Assembly (NCBI GenBank): GCA_024742485.1 | Contig: JANSYK010000003.1 | Coordinates: 434,001 to 498,000, forward strand | From: Alphaproteobacteria bacterium | GTDB taxonomy: Bacteria > Pseudomonadota > Alphaproteobacteria > Rhizobiales > Rhizobiaceae | Length of the DNA stretch: 64,000 bases | Direction of reading: 5' to 3' | Shown here: positions 1 through 9,659 of the stretch, in pieces | Layout: every line of letters starts with the position of its first letter | Position numbering within the stretch: the first letter of the stretch is position 1 | Translations under genes and position numbers: made by a program | The notes under the pieces: generated by a model | Database searches by the model: none | Seen by the model: the letters and a program-made list of their open reading frames with translations, nothing else | Told to the model about the DNA's origin: nothing

Positions 1-333
1 TATATCTGACAAGACATATCCGGCCACAAGAGACGTGACGCCGAGGTGTAGTTTCCCTGACTCCTGCTTTTCAGGTTCCTGAAAGGCGTGTCGCGCATCG
101 GAAACATTTGCGAGGATCGTGGCGGCGTGGCGCAGGAACTGGTGACCCTTGTGGGTTACATTGAGGCCGCGTGAGTGTCGTTCGAACAAGGCAACGCCAA
201 GATCGGCCTCCAACTCCTTGATGGCCTCCGTGACCGATGACTGCGAGATCGACAAAGCCTGCCCGGCGCCGGAAACGGTGCCGCACTCCGCAACGGCAAC
301 GAAATACTGCAGTTGGCGGATTGTAAATGCCAC
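1..333 (-). CDS. LysR-family transcriptional regulator, C-terminus cut by window edge
   Basis: Only the first 111 codons are inside the window. Residues 4-62 show the LysR N-terminal winged helix-turn-helix (IRQLQYFVAVAE, SQSSVTEAIKELEADLG, LFERHSRG), followed by the linker helix and, from about residue 92 (KLHLGVTSL), the first strand of the effector-binding domain. I chose the GTG at 333-331 as start: there is no nearby upstream in-frame ATG, and AAGAGGT sits six bases before it. LysR proteins bind DNA as tetramers and usually act on a neighbouring gene; the likely target lies outside the window. The effector cannot be predicted. Confidence 0.85.
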   Translation of the reverse strand, partial: MAFTIRQLQYFVAVAECGTVSGAGQALSISQSSVTEAIKELEADLGVALFERHSRGLNVTHKGHQFLRHAATILANVSDARHAFQEPEKQESGKLHLGVTSLVAGYVLSDI

Positions 334-416
334 GGTTTTACCTCTTGCTTCGCATTGCCCGACAGGGCCGCAACTTACAAGACTGCGGGCTCAGGACTGT
401 CGTGTCCACCCTTGCT

Positions 417-1106
417 CTAGCCAGGTGGACGCCAGCTCGCCAGAGCCTCGACAACCGGCGGAAGATCGGTCAGCCGGTTGATCACCGTTTCTGCGCCGGC
501 TTCGGTCAGCCGGTCGGCATGCGACGGATAGGTGTGCGAGGCTCCGGTGAATCCGACAACCCGCATGCCTGCGGCCAGTGCGCCTTCGATTCCGTGAACG
601 GAATCTTCCAGAACGACGGTATTGGCCGGATCGGCGTTCATCGTCTTTGCCGCGTGTTGAAAAATGTCTGGTGCGGGTTTGGTCGGCATGTCCGCGATGT
701 CCTTCGCCGAGAAGATGTGCGGTGTGAAGAGCTCGTAGGTTCCGGCGCGTGTCAGCATGGATTTGATCCGCTTCAAGGATGAATTGGAGCAGATGCAGCG
801 TGGCAGGTCGATGCGGCCGACCGCCGACGCAACGCCGGCGATACCCTTGACGCTGCGGGCAAGTCGGTCGTCGAGCAGTTTTTCGGTGCCTTCGAGAAGG
901 CTCGCCTGAAGCGGTACCTGTGATTCCTTTTCAACCGTCAGAAGCATGTCCTTCCAACTCATCCCGGCGAAGCGTTCGGCGATGCCGGCCGCATCGATGG
1001 GGTATCCGGCTTCGGTGAGCAGTTTTGCTTCCACCTGGGCGGCAATGATTTCGGAATCGACGAGCACCCCGTCGCAATCGAAAATGATGAGGTCAAAGCC
1101 TGCCAT
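417..1106 (-). CDS. HAD-superfamily phosphatase, subfamily IA (beta-phosphoglucomutase-like)
   Basis: A 229-residue cytosolic hydrolase. HAD motif I is DCDGVLVDS near the N-terminus (aspartyl nucleophile plus general acid Asp), and the C-terminal half has the VVLEDSVHGIEGALAAG motif IV with its acidic metal ligands. The helical cap between them is typical of subfamily IA, which dephosphorylates small phospho-metabolites such as sugar phosphates or phosphoglycolate. The start at MAGFDLIIF is chosen because homologues begin here; the 17 upstream in-frame residues look non-coding. It is divergent from ccrM. The substrate is not predictable from sequence alone. Confidence 0.85.
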   Translation of the reverse strand: MAGFDLIIFDCDGVLVDSEIIAAQVEAKLLTEAGYPIDAAGIAERFAGMSWKDMLLTVEKESQVPLQASLLEGTEKLLDDRLARSVKGIAGVASAVGRIDLPRCICSNSSLKRIKSMLTRAGTYELFTPHIFSAKDIADMPTKPAPDIFQHAAKTMNADPANTVVLEDSVHGIEGALAAGMRVVGFTGASHTYPSHADRLTEAGAETVINRLTDLPPVVEALASWRPPG

Positions 1107-1257
1107 AAACGGTTCCCGCAATGTTTGGAATGAGCTGATGCGCGGCCAATACAACAATGCGGCAGCCGAGACAATGGCGCCGAAGCGGCATACATTCGTA
1201 CGGCGTTCTCAAATTCGTAACCATATTGGGTAACCATGACGCCAGTTTGTTGTGTAA

Positions 1258-2409
<1,152 letters not shown>

Positions 2410-2451
2410 TCCCAACCGCCCTCAATATTGAGGACCGTCGGTATGGACTGC

Positions 2452-4410
2452 TCAAGGATTGGCGCTGGCGAGCGACATCAGATTGCTTGTGAGCTGTGAA
2501 ATCATCGAACCTTCCGCACTCGTATAGGTCCCGTTGGTCATCGCAACGACCACAATATCATTGACGGGATCAATTCGAACATGAGCAAGCGCAGCCTGCT
2601 GGCGCCCCCTCTTCGTCACGGCCGTCAGCGTTCCGTCGGCTGCAAAAGTCAGGTTCCAGCCCGCGCCGTATCCCCCATTGGCTGATGAGCCGTTCCACAT
2701 CTGACTGCGAACGGATGCCGGGAAATACCGATTGCGCAAGAGGGCGTTGCCAAACCGGGCAAAGTCCACGGGTGATGACTCCAGGCCGCCGCCGGCCCAT
2801 TTCCAGCTGTCATTTTCGAATTCCGCTGCCGTTACCGGCCTGTAGCGGCTGTCATCGCTCTTTTCGTAGAGTTTGACCAACTCACCATCTGAATCCGGTC
2901 CGTTGCGTGTCTCCGCCCGCAGGGTGGGCAATGTCGTGCCTTTGACGCTGGTGATGTATCTGCGCAGGAGCATCGGGAAATCTTCCTTGCCCTTGATCTC
3001 AAGGGCTGCTGCCGCGATCGTATATCCGTGTGTGCTGTATTTGTTGTTGTTGCCGGGTGAGCACGGACTGTAGATGGCATCATTGGACGCCAGCACGCCG
3101 TTTTGTTTATCGGTCAGCACCGACTGCGCCGATGTGTACTGGGTCTGATCGCTGGCCTCGTCGCCCGGCACATCGCTGTAATTGCCGATGCATCCATTGT
3201 TTTGAAGCAGATCCAGCACCGTGTGGCGGTGATTGCTGCCAAGGTCTTCGATTATCGAGTCCGTTCGATCGTTCAGATTGATGACGCCCGCATTCTGCAT
3301 GGCGTAACCAAGCGCTCCCGTAACCGATTTTGCCAGAGAGGCAATGCGGTAGATTGAGCCACCATGCGCACGGATCTCCTTTTCCGCATCAGCAAATCCG
3401 CGACCGCCGCGAAAAATCACCTTACCGTTTGAAATGATGGCTGCGGATACGCCCGGTGCCCTCGCATTTCCGACAAATTCGAGCAATTGCCGCTCGGAAT
3501 CCTTCCGCCCCGGCCAGTCAAGCCGATCACCATTTTCCCGCCAGACCGCAGCATATCGCGTTCCACCGCCCTTTGCCGCGGGGCATTGTTCGATATCGAT
3601 CACCCGCATGCCCTGATCACTCAGTCTTCGCCATTTGTTGCGAAGATCGTTGGCGGTCATGCCGCGTGAAGCACCCCATCCGCGGCCCGGTGTGTTCTTC
3701 TCCCAGATCGCTGCATAGGTCAGTTTGCCCTTTCGGACATAGCAATCCAGATCCGCGACGCGATACCCCTTGTCTCGGTATGCCTTGAACTTCTCACCAT
3801 AGACCTTGGGTGTCATGTTGCGCAGTTCCGCCCAATCCTGGCGTGGTTTGTTTTCAACCCAGATCGCCGAATAGAGCATCTTTCCATTGGCTTCGACCGC
3901 ATCAATGTCGATTGGCTTGTGGGTACCTTTTTTGTCGTTGAAGACTTTGGTGAACTGGGCGTCCGACATGTTGCGGTTGGAGCTCCATTTCAGACCTTCC
4001 TTGTTTTCAACCATGATCAATGAATAGCGCAGCTTGCCGCCGACAATGTCCATGTCCTGATCGATGGGCCGATACCCTTTTGAACTATATGCCTTCCAGT
4101 GCTCGCCGAATTTCTTGCTGGTCAGGTTGCGAAAGCTGACCCATTTGCGACCATCGGCATTGCGCTGCCAGACCCCTGAATACCGTGGACTGTTTGCTTG
4201 CAACGTGTCGATATCAATCGGGATGTAACCGCGCTTCCTGTAGGCTTTCCAGGCACTGTTATAGGCCTTGTCGGTCAGGCCGTAACGAAATACCCACCCA
4301 ACCGATTGCGGATCGTGAATATCTGCGGCGGCGACTGTTCCCGCCATTACCAATTGAGCCACCGTGCCAACCATCGCAGCCACACCCAATATCCGTTTGA
4401 TCATCCTCAT
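2452..4410 (-). CDS. Secreted beta-lactamase-fold serine hydrolase with five N-terminal tandem repeats
   Basis: 652 residues with an N-terminal signal peptide (basic MIKR, hydrophobic stretch to about residue 28, cut near VAAAD). Residues about 38-296 hold five imperfect repeats of roughly 50 residues, each with a pattern like W-x-x-R-x-(M/L)-(S/T), a (K/R)G-(Y)-(R/K/I)-P-I-D turn and Y-(S/A)-(A/L/G)-(I/V)-W; this resembles bacterial tandem repeat domain 1 (BTRD1) found beside beta-lactamase domains. Residues about 305-640 are a class-C-type serine hydrolase: SLAK at 358-361 is the SxxK nucleophile motif and YSTH near 458 the second motif. Expected location is periplasmic or secreted. The substrate may be a peptide or ester; antibiotic resistance should not be assumed. 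The gene appears to be a single transcription unit. Confidence 0.8.
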   Translation of the reverse strand: MRMIKRILGVAAMVGTVAQLVMAGTVAAADIHDPQSVGWVFRYGLTDKAYNSAWKAYRKRGYIPIDIDTLQANSPRYSGVWQRNADGRKWVSFRNLTSKKFGEHWKAYSSKGYRPIDQDMDIVGGKLRYSLIMVENKEGLKWSSNRNMSDAQFTKVFNDKKGTHKPIDIDAVEANGKMLYSAIWVENKPRQDWAELRNMTPKVYGEKFKAYRDKGYRVADLDCYVRKGKLTYAAIWEKNTPGRGWGASRGMTANDLRNKWRRLSDQGMRVIDIEQCPAAKGGGTRYAAVWRENGDRLDWPGRKDSERQLLEFVGNARAPGVSAAIISNGKVIFRGGRGFADAEKEIRAHGGSIYRIASLAKSVTGALGYAMQNAGVINLNDRTDSIIEDLGSNHRHTVLDLLQNNGCIGNYSDVPGDEASDQTQYTSAQSVLTDKQNGVLASNDAIYSPCSPGNNNKYSTHGYTIAAAALEIKGKEDFPMLLRRYITSVKGTTLPTLRAETRNGPDSDGELVKLYEKSDDSRYRPVTAAEFENDSWKWAGGGLESSPVDFARFGNALLRNRYFPASVRSQMWNGSSANGGYGAGWNLTFAADGTLTAVTKRGRQQAALAHVRIDPVNDIVVVAMTNGTYTSAEGSMISQLTSNLMSLASANP

Positions 4411-4581
4411 TCATCCTTTGGTTTTGCTGCGCAACTCAGCGATCATGCACCATCAGGAATGATAGAAAATGTTCATCGCTGCCGCATGACGCAAATGCAC
4501 TAAGATGCTCGAACCTGATCCACACGGAGTTCGGTCGACAACGGCCAAGAGAGTGTGGTTGGCGCCGCCGTCCGCGATTGA

Positions 4582-5808
4582 TCAGCGATCCGATGAAACG
4601 ACACTCTTGAAGGGCGACATGCACAGGTTGATCTTTCTCACGAAATCGACCTGATCGCGGGACTCCATCTTTAACAAAAGCGCCCGCATCTGATTGCGAA
4701 CGGTATGACGGCTCAGGCTGTTTCGTTCGGCAAATTCGTAGAGTGATTGACCACCAACAACGGCACCAGCCAGCTTTGCTTCGGCTGGTGTGGCACCGCA
4801 CGACCGCGCGATGGTCTCGGCATCTGCATCGTCGGTCAATCCACCATACCCGGCGATGACAATTGCGCCGGAGACCGGATCCGCCCACACATTTTCCGGA
4901 AACGCGTGGAGTCCATTCTCAGGAAATATGTGAGCGTGTATCGTGCACTGACCCATGCGGCCGAATTCAAAATACGTTGGTGGCGGCAGGTCGCGAATGG
5001 ATCCGCCGCTGATCGCTGCGATGGCTTGCGTAAGGTGATGAGCGACGGCAGGGTCGGTTGATGCAAGTCCACCATTGGGCTGCATGTAAATCTGCGTCGA
5101 TATCTCAAAGAGATTGATCGCGGATTCATTGATGAATCCAGTGCGGCCACTGCGGTGGATCAGAACAATGGCGTGCCGGCTGGCATTGAGATGGCTGCTC
5201 GTGGTTCCATGGCCATTGGCGAGCGTCGCCGAAATGTCCACACAGTGCATCATGTGGGGCGATAAAGCCCTCATGATTTCAACCATTTCCGGCAAATGGG
5301 CATCAACCGTGCGCGCGTTGGCAGAAGCTGCGATCGATACGAACTGATGCGGCGAGCGATGGCAGATCATCGCCGGACCGGCGATCGCATTGTCCTGATG
5401 ACGCAGCCAGTCATTGTAGAATTCGGTCTTGACCAGTTCACGCCGCGACAGTGCTCCGTCAGACACACCGACAACTCCGGGTTTGAACAAGAGGTTCATC
5501 GACATCCACGGATTGATGGATCCATAGTGATCTTTATAGGACTGGAGATGAGCGGGATCGATATTCCCGCCTGTCAAACCAAGACTTTGATTGGAATTGC
5601 TGGCATGTCCAAAAAGGAGCACGGGGGCGTTTAGGGACCAGCTGAGGCGGTCGCAGAATGTCGACCATTCACCTCGTTTGGTGGCAGCTGAATACAAGCT
5701 CTCAAGCAGGTCATCCGATAGCAAGTTATCGTGTGTCATCATTCTCGCCTGCCCAAACATAAATGAGTGACCCAGTTTCAGCAATTCGGCATAGCGCATC
5801 TGCGTCAT
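4582..5808 (-). CDS. LuxR-type helix-turn-helix transcriptional regulator
   Basis: 408 residues. The last 70 residues form a GerE/LuxR-like DNA-binding domain: TPAEAKLAGAVVGG, then SLYEFAERNSLSRHTVRNQM, matching the scaffold and recognition helices, with MESRDQVDFVR following. The first 330 residues carry no recognisable autoinducer or receiver domain and probably a PAS-like sensor. The N-terminus is uncertain: in-frame ATGs occur at 5808, 5799, 5760 and 5742, and only the last has a purine-rich GGGCAGGCGAGA directly ahead. The gene is divergent from a small secreted protein, with three GANTC sites between them, so methylation-linked control is plausible. Confidence 0.8.
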   Translation of the reverse strand: MTQMRYAELLKLGHSFMFGQARMMTHDNLLSDDLLESLYSAATKRGEWSTFCDRLSWSLNAPVLLFGHASNSNQSLGLTGGNIDPAHLQSYKDHYGSINPWMSMNLLFKPGVVGVSDGALSRRELVKTEFYNDWLRHQDNAIAGPAMICHRSPHQFVSIAASANARTVDAHLPEMVEIMRALSPHMMHCVDISATLANGHGTTSSHLNASRHAIVLIHRSGRTGFINESAINLFEISTQIYMQPNGGLASTDPAVAHHLTQAIAAISGGSIRDLPPPTYFEFGRMGQCTIHAHIFPENGLHAFPENVWADPVSGAIVIAGYGGLTDDADAETIARSCGATPAEAKLAGAVVGGQSLYEFAERNSLSRHTVRNQMRALLLKMESRDQVDFVRKINLCMSPFKSVVSSDR

Positions 5809-5817
5809 GACGCAGGC

Positions 5818-5857
5818 GAATCCCTGAAGTACTCAGAAGAGGGGACTCCGGAGAATC
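5818..5857. promoter_or_regulatory. Cluster of three GANTC (CcrM) methylation sites in a divergent promoter
   Basis: GAATC at 5818-5822, GACTC at 5844-5848 and GAATC at 5853-5857 lie within 40 bases between the LuxR-type gene and the small secreted protein gene. A random occurrence is about one per 256 bases, so three here is unusual. In alphaproteobacteria GANTC in promoters is read by CcrM/GcrA, and ccrM itself lies 3 kb away. Confidence 0.55.
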
Positions 5858-5863
5858 AGACAC

Positions 5864-6319
5864 ATGTTCAAATTCAGATTCGCGCTTCCGATGGGGATTG
5901 CTCTTCTGGCAAATGGGTCTTTATTGGCTCACGCCGCATCGGATCTGGAATGCGCGCAATATGCCGAAACAACGGTCGAACAGCATGCCGAAAATCTGAA
6001 GCAGGGATGTGGATTTTCCGGGTTGCGCTGGCATGACAACAAGCTGGGCCATTTTGTTTTCTGCAAGGCCGCCGATACCAATACCATAAACGCTGAAATT
6101 CAGCTGCGGGCGTCCATGCTGGAGCAATGTTCACCCGCTGTGGAAGCGGAGCCCGAACCGCATGTTGTGGTGCAACCGGAGCAAGCACCCGATTTGGACG
6201 ATTCCCCGGTCGAGGAAGCCGAGGATGAGCCGATGGAGCTCGAACTGAATGATCTACCGGCCGATGACATGCCTGCTGACGACGTCCTCGACGATGAGGA
6301 ATTCATAGACGAAGGCTGA
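5864..6319 (+). CDS. Small secreted protein with acidic C-terminal tail, function unknown
   Basis: 151 residues. A signal peptide is clear (MFKFRFALPM, hydrophobic core, cut near AHAAS). The mature part has four cysteines (DLECAQYAE, QGCGF, VFCKAAD, LEQCSP) which could form two disulfides, then about 55 residues rich in Glu, Asp and Pro ending EEFIDEG. The first half may be a compact disulfide-bonded domain and the tail disordered. GGAG lies about ten bases before the ATG. The gene is divergent from the LuxR-type regulator. I do not recognise a family. Confidence 0.65.
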   Translation: MFKFRFALPMGIALLANGSLLAHAASDLECAQYAETTVEQHAENLKQGCGFSGLRWHDNKLGHFVFCKAADTNTINAEIQLRASMLEQCSPAVEAEPEPHVVVQPEQAPDLDDSPVEEAEDEPMELELNDLPADDMPADDVLDDEEFIDEG

Positions 6320-6398
6320 TGGCCAATTCGTTTGTCACATAGCTTGGAATTAGGGCCTGACGGAGTCCGGTTTGCAGCCAGCGCGTGACGGGATTTCG

Positions 6399-7013
6399 CT
6401 AAACCGAAAGCCCGAATGCAGCCAGATCCGTTCGCAATGTCTCGGGGTCAATGAAGCGGACCGCCTTCCAGCCTGCGGCCTTCGCGCCATCGACGTTTGC
6501 GGCATTGTCGTCGATGAACAGTGTCGCAGCCGGTGCAAGTCCGAAACTGGAAACATGGATGTCGTATATCGCGCGCTCAGGCTTGAGAAAGCCGACATCA
6601 GCCGACACGGTGACACCTCGTGGTTCGCCCAGAAACGAAAACCGTTGGCTTGCCTCATGCAACGTGTCTGCGGCGAAGTTGGTCAGCATTGTGATATCGC
6701 GCCCTTGTGCGATCAGCGTTCGCATGATGTGGACCGTATCCTCATAGGCGTGGGGAACCATTTCATGCCAGTGCGTCCGGAAGGCCCGGATTGAGGTCTC
6801 ATGGTCGGGATATTCTGCGATCAGAAGGTCTTCTGCCTCGCGCCAGCTCCGGCCTCTATCCTGTTCGATGTTCCATTCATGCGTACACACATGGTCGAAA
6901 AACCAGCGTCGCTCGGTTTCATCCGGCAGAAGTCGCCGATACGGGATTTCCGGCTCGTAATGTAGGAGAACGCTGCCGATATCAAAGACAATGTGTTCGA
7001 TCGGTTGTGGCAT
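6399..7013 (-). CDS. HAD-superfamily hydrolase, subfamily IA (haloacid dehalogenase-like)
   Basis: 204 residues. The first motif is VFDIGSVLLHY (Asp nucleophile; the second acid of DxD is replaced by Gly-Ser, as in the YihX/HAD-IA-v3 branch), motif II is MLTNF, motif III is the KPE segment in GFLKPERAIYD, and motif IV is LFIDDNAANVDGAKAAGW with paired Asp. This pattern fits phosphatases acting on sugar phosphates or small dehalogenase-like enzymes. It lies directly downstream of mutY on the same strand with a gap of about 20 bases, so the two may be co-transcribed. Confidence 0.85.
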   Translation of the reverse strand: MPQPIEHIVFDIGSVLLHYEPEIPYRRLLPDETERRWFFDHVCTHEWNIEQDRGRSWREAEDLLIAEYPDHETSIRAFRTHWHEMVPHAYEDTVHIMRTLIAQGRDITMLTNFAADTLHEASQRFSFLGEPRGVTVSADVGFLKPERAIYDIHVSSFGLAPAATLFIDDNAANVDGAKAAGWKAVRFIDPETLRTDLAAFGLSV

Positions 7014-7035
7014 GGGATGTCCTGATTGCTCGCAG

Positions 7036-8106
7036 CTAGCGCTGTTTGAAGGCGGAATCGACCGCTGCTGAAATGGCTTTTTTCATCACGGTTGGCAAGG
7101 CCTCGCCCGCAAGATCTCTCTGTTGGGTCCACCACCCATCGGTGACGGTGTCATCTGGCGCAACATCCGCACGATAGACATCAAGCCGCAGCTCGAAATG
7201 GGTGAACACATGGACGATCGTTCCGGCGCTGACCCATTCGGCCTCGAATGGAGCGTGTTGGGGGCCAAGTCCGCCATCCTGCCGAGCCGTCCAGTCGCTG
7301 TTCGGAACCTCGCTCATCCCGCCAAGCAATCCTTTTTCCGCACGCCTGCGCAACAACACCGCGCCATCGGGAGCAACCGCCACATACGCGGCGCCCCGCC
7401 GCATCGGCTTCTTCCTTTTGGGTGGTTTGACCGGGTAGAGATCCGGATCGCCATCGCGGAAGGCCTTGCATTGCGCATTGACCGGACAAAGGCTGCAGGC
7501 TGGTCGCTTCGGCGTGCAGATCGTTGCCCCGAGATCCATCATCGACTGGGCAAAATCACCCGGACGATTGGCCGGCGTGAGATCCGCCATCAGAGCCCGA
7601 ATTCGTGGTTTGACCGCACGGACCGGTTCCTCGATTTTCTCGAGCCGAGAAATGACCCGTTCGATATTGCCATCCACCACCGCAGCGTGACGGTCGAAGG
7701 CGATGGCGGCGATGGCTGCCGCTGTATAGTCGCCAATACCCGGCAGCGCCTTCAGTGCCGGCTCGGTTTCCGGAAACCGGCCACCATGCTCACTGGCAAT
7801 GATATCCGCGCATTTCTTCAGATTGCGGGCGCGTGAATAATATCCGAGCCCGGCCCAGGCCTTCATGATGTCATCCGCCGGCGCATCGGCAAGTGCGACG
7901 ACACTGGGCCACTGCCGCAGGAAAGACTGAAAATAGGGTTTCACGGCCTGGACCGTCGTTTGCTGCAGCATGATTTCAGACAGCCAGACATGATAGGGGT
8001 CGGCGCGTCTTCCCGCGGCCCGCTCGCGCGGGGAGGTTCGCCAGGGCAATTCCCGATGATGCCGGTCGTACCAGCGGAGGAGGGATTTGGCCACCACGTC
8101 GGTCAT
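7036..8106 (-). CDS. mutY: A/G-specific adenine DNA glycosylase
   Basis: 356 residues. Removes adenine mispaired with 8-oxoguanine in base-excision repair. Visible features: the catalytic-Glu helix SEIMLQQTTV near residue 43; helix-hairpin-helix LPGIGDYTAAAIAAIAF with the catalytic Asp in VVDGNIERVISRL; the iron-sulfur loop C-x6-C-x2-C-x5-C (CTPKRPACSLCPVNAQC); and a C-terminal NUDIX-like domain that reads 8-oxoG. Length is normal. It is divergent from the DUF721 gene, which is its usual neighbour in Rhizobiales. Confidence 0.96.
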   Translation of the reverse strand: MTDVVAKSLLRWYDRHHRELPWRTSPRERAAGRRADPYHVWLSEIMLQQTTVQAVKPYFQSFLRQWPSVVALADAPADDIMKAWAGLGYYSRARNLKKCADIIASEHGGRFPETEPALKALPGIGDYTAAAIAAIAFDRHAAVVDGNIERVISRLEKIEEPVRAVKPRIRALMADLTPANRPGDFAQSMMDLGATICTPKRPACSLCPVNAQCKAFRDGDPDLYPVKPPKRKKPMRRGAAYVAVAPDGAVLLRRRAEKGLLGGMSEVPNSDWTARQDGGLGPQHAPFEAEWVSAGTIVHVFTHFELRLDVYRADVAPDDTVTDGWWTQQRDLAGEALPTVMKKAISAAVDSAFKQR

Positions 8107-8210
8107 TGGGTTTGTTCAAGCCTGTGATGTTTGCGGGGTTCGTTATCCCCTTGTAAACTGTCGGTGCGCCGTGGCAACTCGCCGCTGCTATCAGGAAGGG
8201 CACTATCCGC

Positions 8211-8705
8211 ATGGCCGGTCGAAAAGGCGTGGTACAAATCAGCGAAATTGCCAATTCGGTTCTCGATCCGGTTCTGGCCCGGCGTGCGGGCATCAACACC
8301 ACGTTGCTCGGCATGTGGGATGATATTGTCGGCCCTGACTTTGCCGAATGCACGCGCCCCGAAAAGATAAAGTGGCCGCGCCGCGCCAGCCAGGATGATG
8401 GTTTTCAACCCGGGACCCTGACGATCGCCTGCGAAGGCGCCCGGGCCGTATTTCTGGCCCACACACAGGATCAATTGATTCAACGCTTGAACAGCATGTT
8501 CGGATTTCCGGCCATAGACCGTGTCACAATCATTCAAAAACCGGTTTCAGACCGCAATCGGCACGCAAAAAAGGCGCCTGAACTGCGGCCTGACGACAAA
8601 AAGCGTCTCGCAGACATGGTCTCGGATATCGATGATCCGAAGTTGCGGGAAGCGCTTACCCGCCTTGGATCGGGCGTGCTGGGCGGGACGAAAGGCCGCA
8701 GATAA
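8211..8705 (+). CDS. DUF721 (DciA-like) domain protein
   Basis: 164 residues. The DUF721 core spans about residues 10-100: a helical start with WDDIVGPDFAECTRP, then strands with GTLTIACEGARAVFLAHTQDQLIQRLN and GFPAIDRVTI (each part recognisable as the family's KH-like fold). DUF721 proteins include DciA, which interacts with the replicative helicase; whether the rhizobial version does so is inferred. The C-terminal 50 residues are charged and probably flexible. Divergent from mutY and followed by the dsbA-like gene. Confidence 0.8.
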   Translation: MAGRKGVVQISEIANSVLDPVLARRAGINTTLLGMWDDIVGPDFAECTRPEKIKWPRRASQDDGFQPGTLTIACEGARAVFLAHTQDQLIQRLNSMFGFPAIDRVTIIQKPVSDRNRHAKKAPELRPDDKKRLADMVSDIDDPKLREALTRLGSGVLGGTKGRR

Positions 8706-8743
8706 CGCGCTTGTGAAAATCCGGTACGTAAAACAGTTGTTCC

Positions 8744-8757
8744 GCCACATTTGTGGC
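8744..8757. promoter_or_regulatory. GCCACA-TT-TGTGGC palindrome with adjacent TATAAC box
   Basis: A perfect six-base inverted repeat with a two-base spacer lies between the DUF721 gene and the DsbA-like gene, directly ahead of TATAAC (8758-8763), a possible -10 box. It may be an operator or a short hairpin for the downstream gene. No regulator can be named. Confidence 0.35.
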
Positions 8758-8816
8758 TATAACACATTAGCTGAAAATTGATTGCAGCGAGCAGACTGCC
8801 AAGAAAGGGTTGTCAT

Positions 8817-9563
8817 ATGCCTTTGACCTCCAAATCCGTATTCCGCGCCGCACCAAAACTGGCTGCCGGCGTGGCGCTCGCCGTCCTTCTGGCGGCGTGC
8901 AGCGACAGCGGCAGCGATGCCACCAAATTGTCGGATGCCGAAAGCAACGGTTCGGCCAGCGAGGTACAGATCGATCCGGTGACCACCGCAGCCGTGGATG
9001 TTCCGACTGCGGATGGCAACGTCGATATGGACGAGGTGATGGAGGCTGGTCCGCTAAAGGAAATGTATCTGGGTGATGCCGATGCCCCGGTCAAGATCGT
9101 GGAGTACATGTCCATGACCTGTCCGCATTGCGCGGCTTTCCACAATGATACCTTCAAGCAGATCGTCACCGATTATGTGGATACCGGCAAGGTTCAGTTC
9201 ATCCTGCGTGAGTTTCCATTCGACCCGCGTGCCACCGCAGCCATCATGTTGGCGCGATGCGCGCCGGAGGACAAGTTTTTCCCGATGGTCGACGTGTTCA
9301 TGCAGCAGCAAAGCGTCTGGGCGCGGGCACAGGATGCCCGCCAGGCGCTGTTGGACATTTCGAAACTTGCGGGTTTTACACAGGAGACCTTTGAAGCCTG
9401 CTTGACGAACCAGAAGCTTGTAGACGATGTGAATGCTGTTAGAACGAAGGCGGCGGAACAATTTGGGGTGAATTCCACGCCCACCTTTCTGATTAACGGA
9501 AAGCGGTATTCGGGGAACATGTCTGTTGAACGGATGTCGGCACTTATCGATAGCATGCTTTGA
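8817..9563 (+). CDS. DsbA-family thiol-disulfide oxidoreductase, predicted lipoprotein
   Basis: 248 residues from the chosen ATG, which has GAAAGGG seven bases upstream; an in-frame ATG 39 bases earlier lacks this. A lipobox (LLAAC, Cys at residue 28) predicts a lipid-anchored periplasmic protein. After an acidic linker, the thioredoxin-fold domain with helical insert begins near residue 80 (APVKIVEYMSM) and carries the active-site CPHC at 102-105. The cis-Pro loop is VNSTPTFLING. The family introduces or shuffles disulfides, as in BdbD/DsbA (thioredoxin_4 type). It sits just upstream of smc, a common rhizobial order. Confidence 0.88.
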   Translation: MPLTSKSVFRAAPKLAAGVALAVLLAACSDSGSDATKLSDAESNGSASEVQIDPVTTAAVDVPTADGNVDMDEVMEAGPLKEMYLGDADAPVKIVEYMSMTCPHCAAFHNDTFKQIVTDYVDTGKVQFILREFPFDPRATAAIMLARCAPEDKFFPMVDVFMQQQSVWARAQDARQALLDISKLAGFTQETFEACLTNQKLVDDVNAVRTKAAEQFGVNSTPTFLINGKRYSGNMSVERMSALIDSML

Positions 9564-9565
9564 CA

Positions 9566-9597
9566 CCGGCCTGACGAAAACAGTGGCCGGGCGCTTT
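9566..9597 (+). terminator. Possible intrinsic terminator between dsbA-like gene and smc
   Basis: CCGGCC at 9566-9571 pairs with GGCCGG at 9585-9590, followed by GCGCTTTT. The loop is 13 bases and the T run is short, so termination may be partial. Confidence 0.4.
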
Positions 9598-9659
9598 TGC
9601 GTGTCCGGTCGAATCCCATTGCCATGGCGGCCCACCAGCACGGATTGGAGGCGGGCTCC

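Noticed and set aside
2420-2433. CCTCAATATTGAGG palindrome between ccrM and the hydrolase gene
   Set aside because: A loopless 14-base palindrome between convergent genes, without a T run or promoter context; probably chance.
2452-4410. Calling the beta-lactamase-fold protein an antibiotic-resistance enzyme
   Set aside because: The SxxK fold is shared by many esterases and peptidases, and the repeat-bearing architecture is not that of known resistance enzymes.
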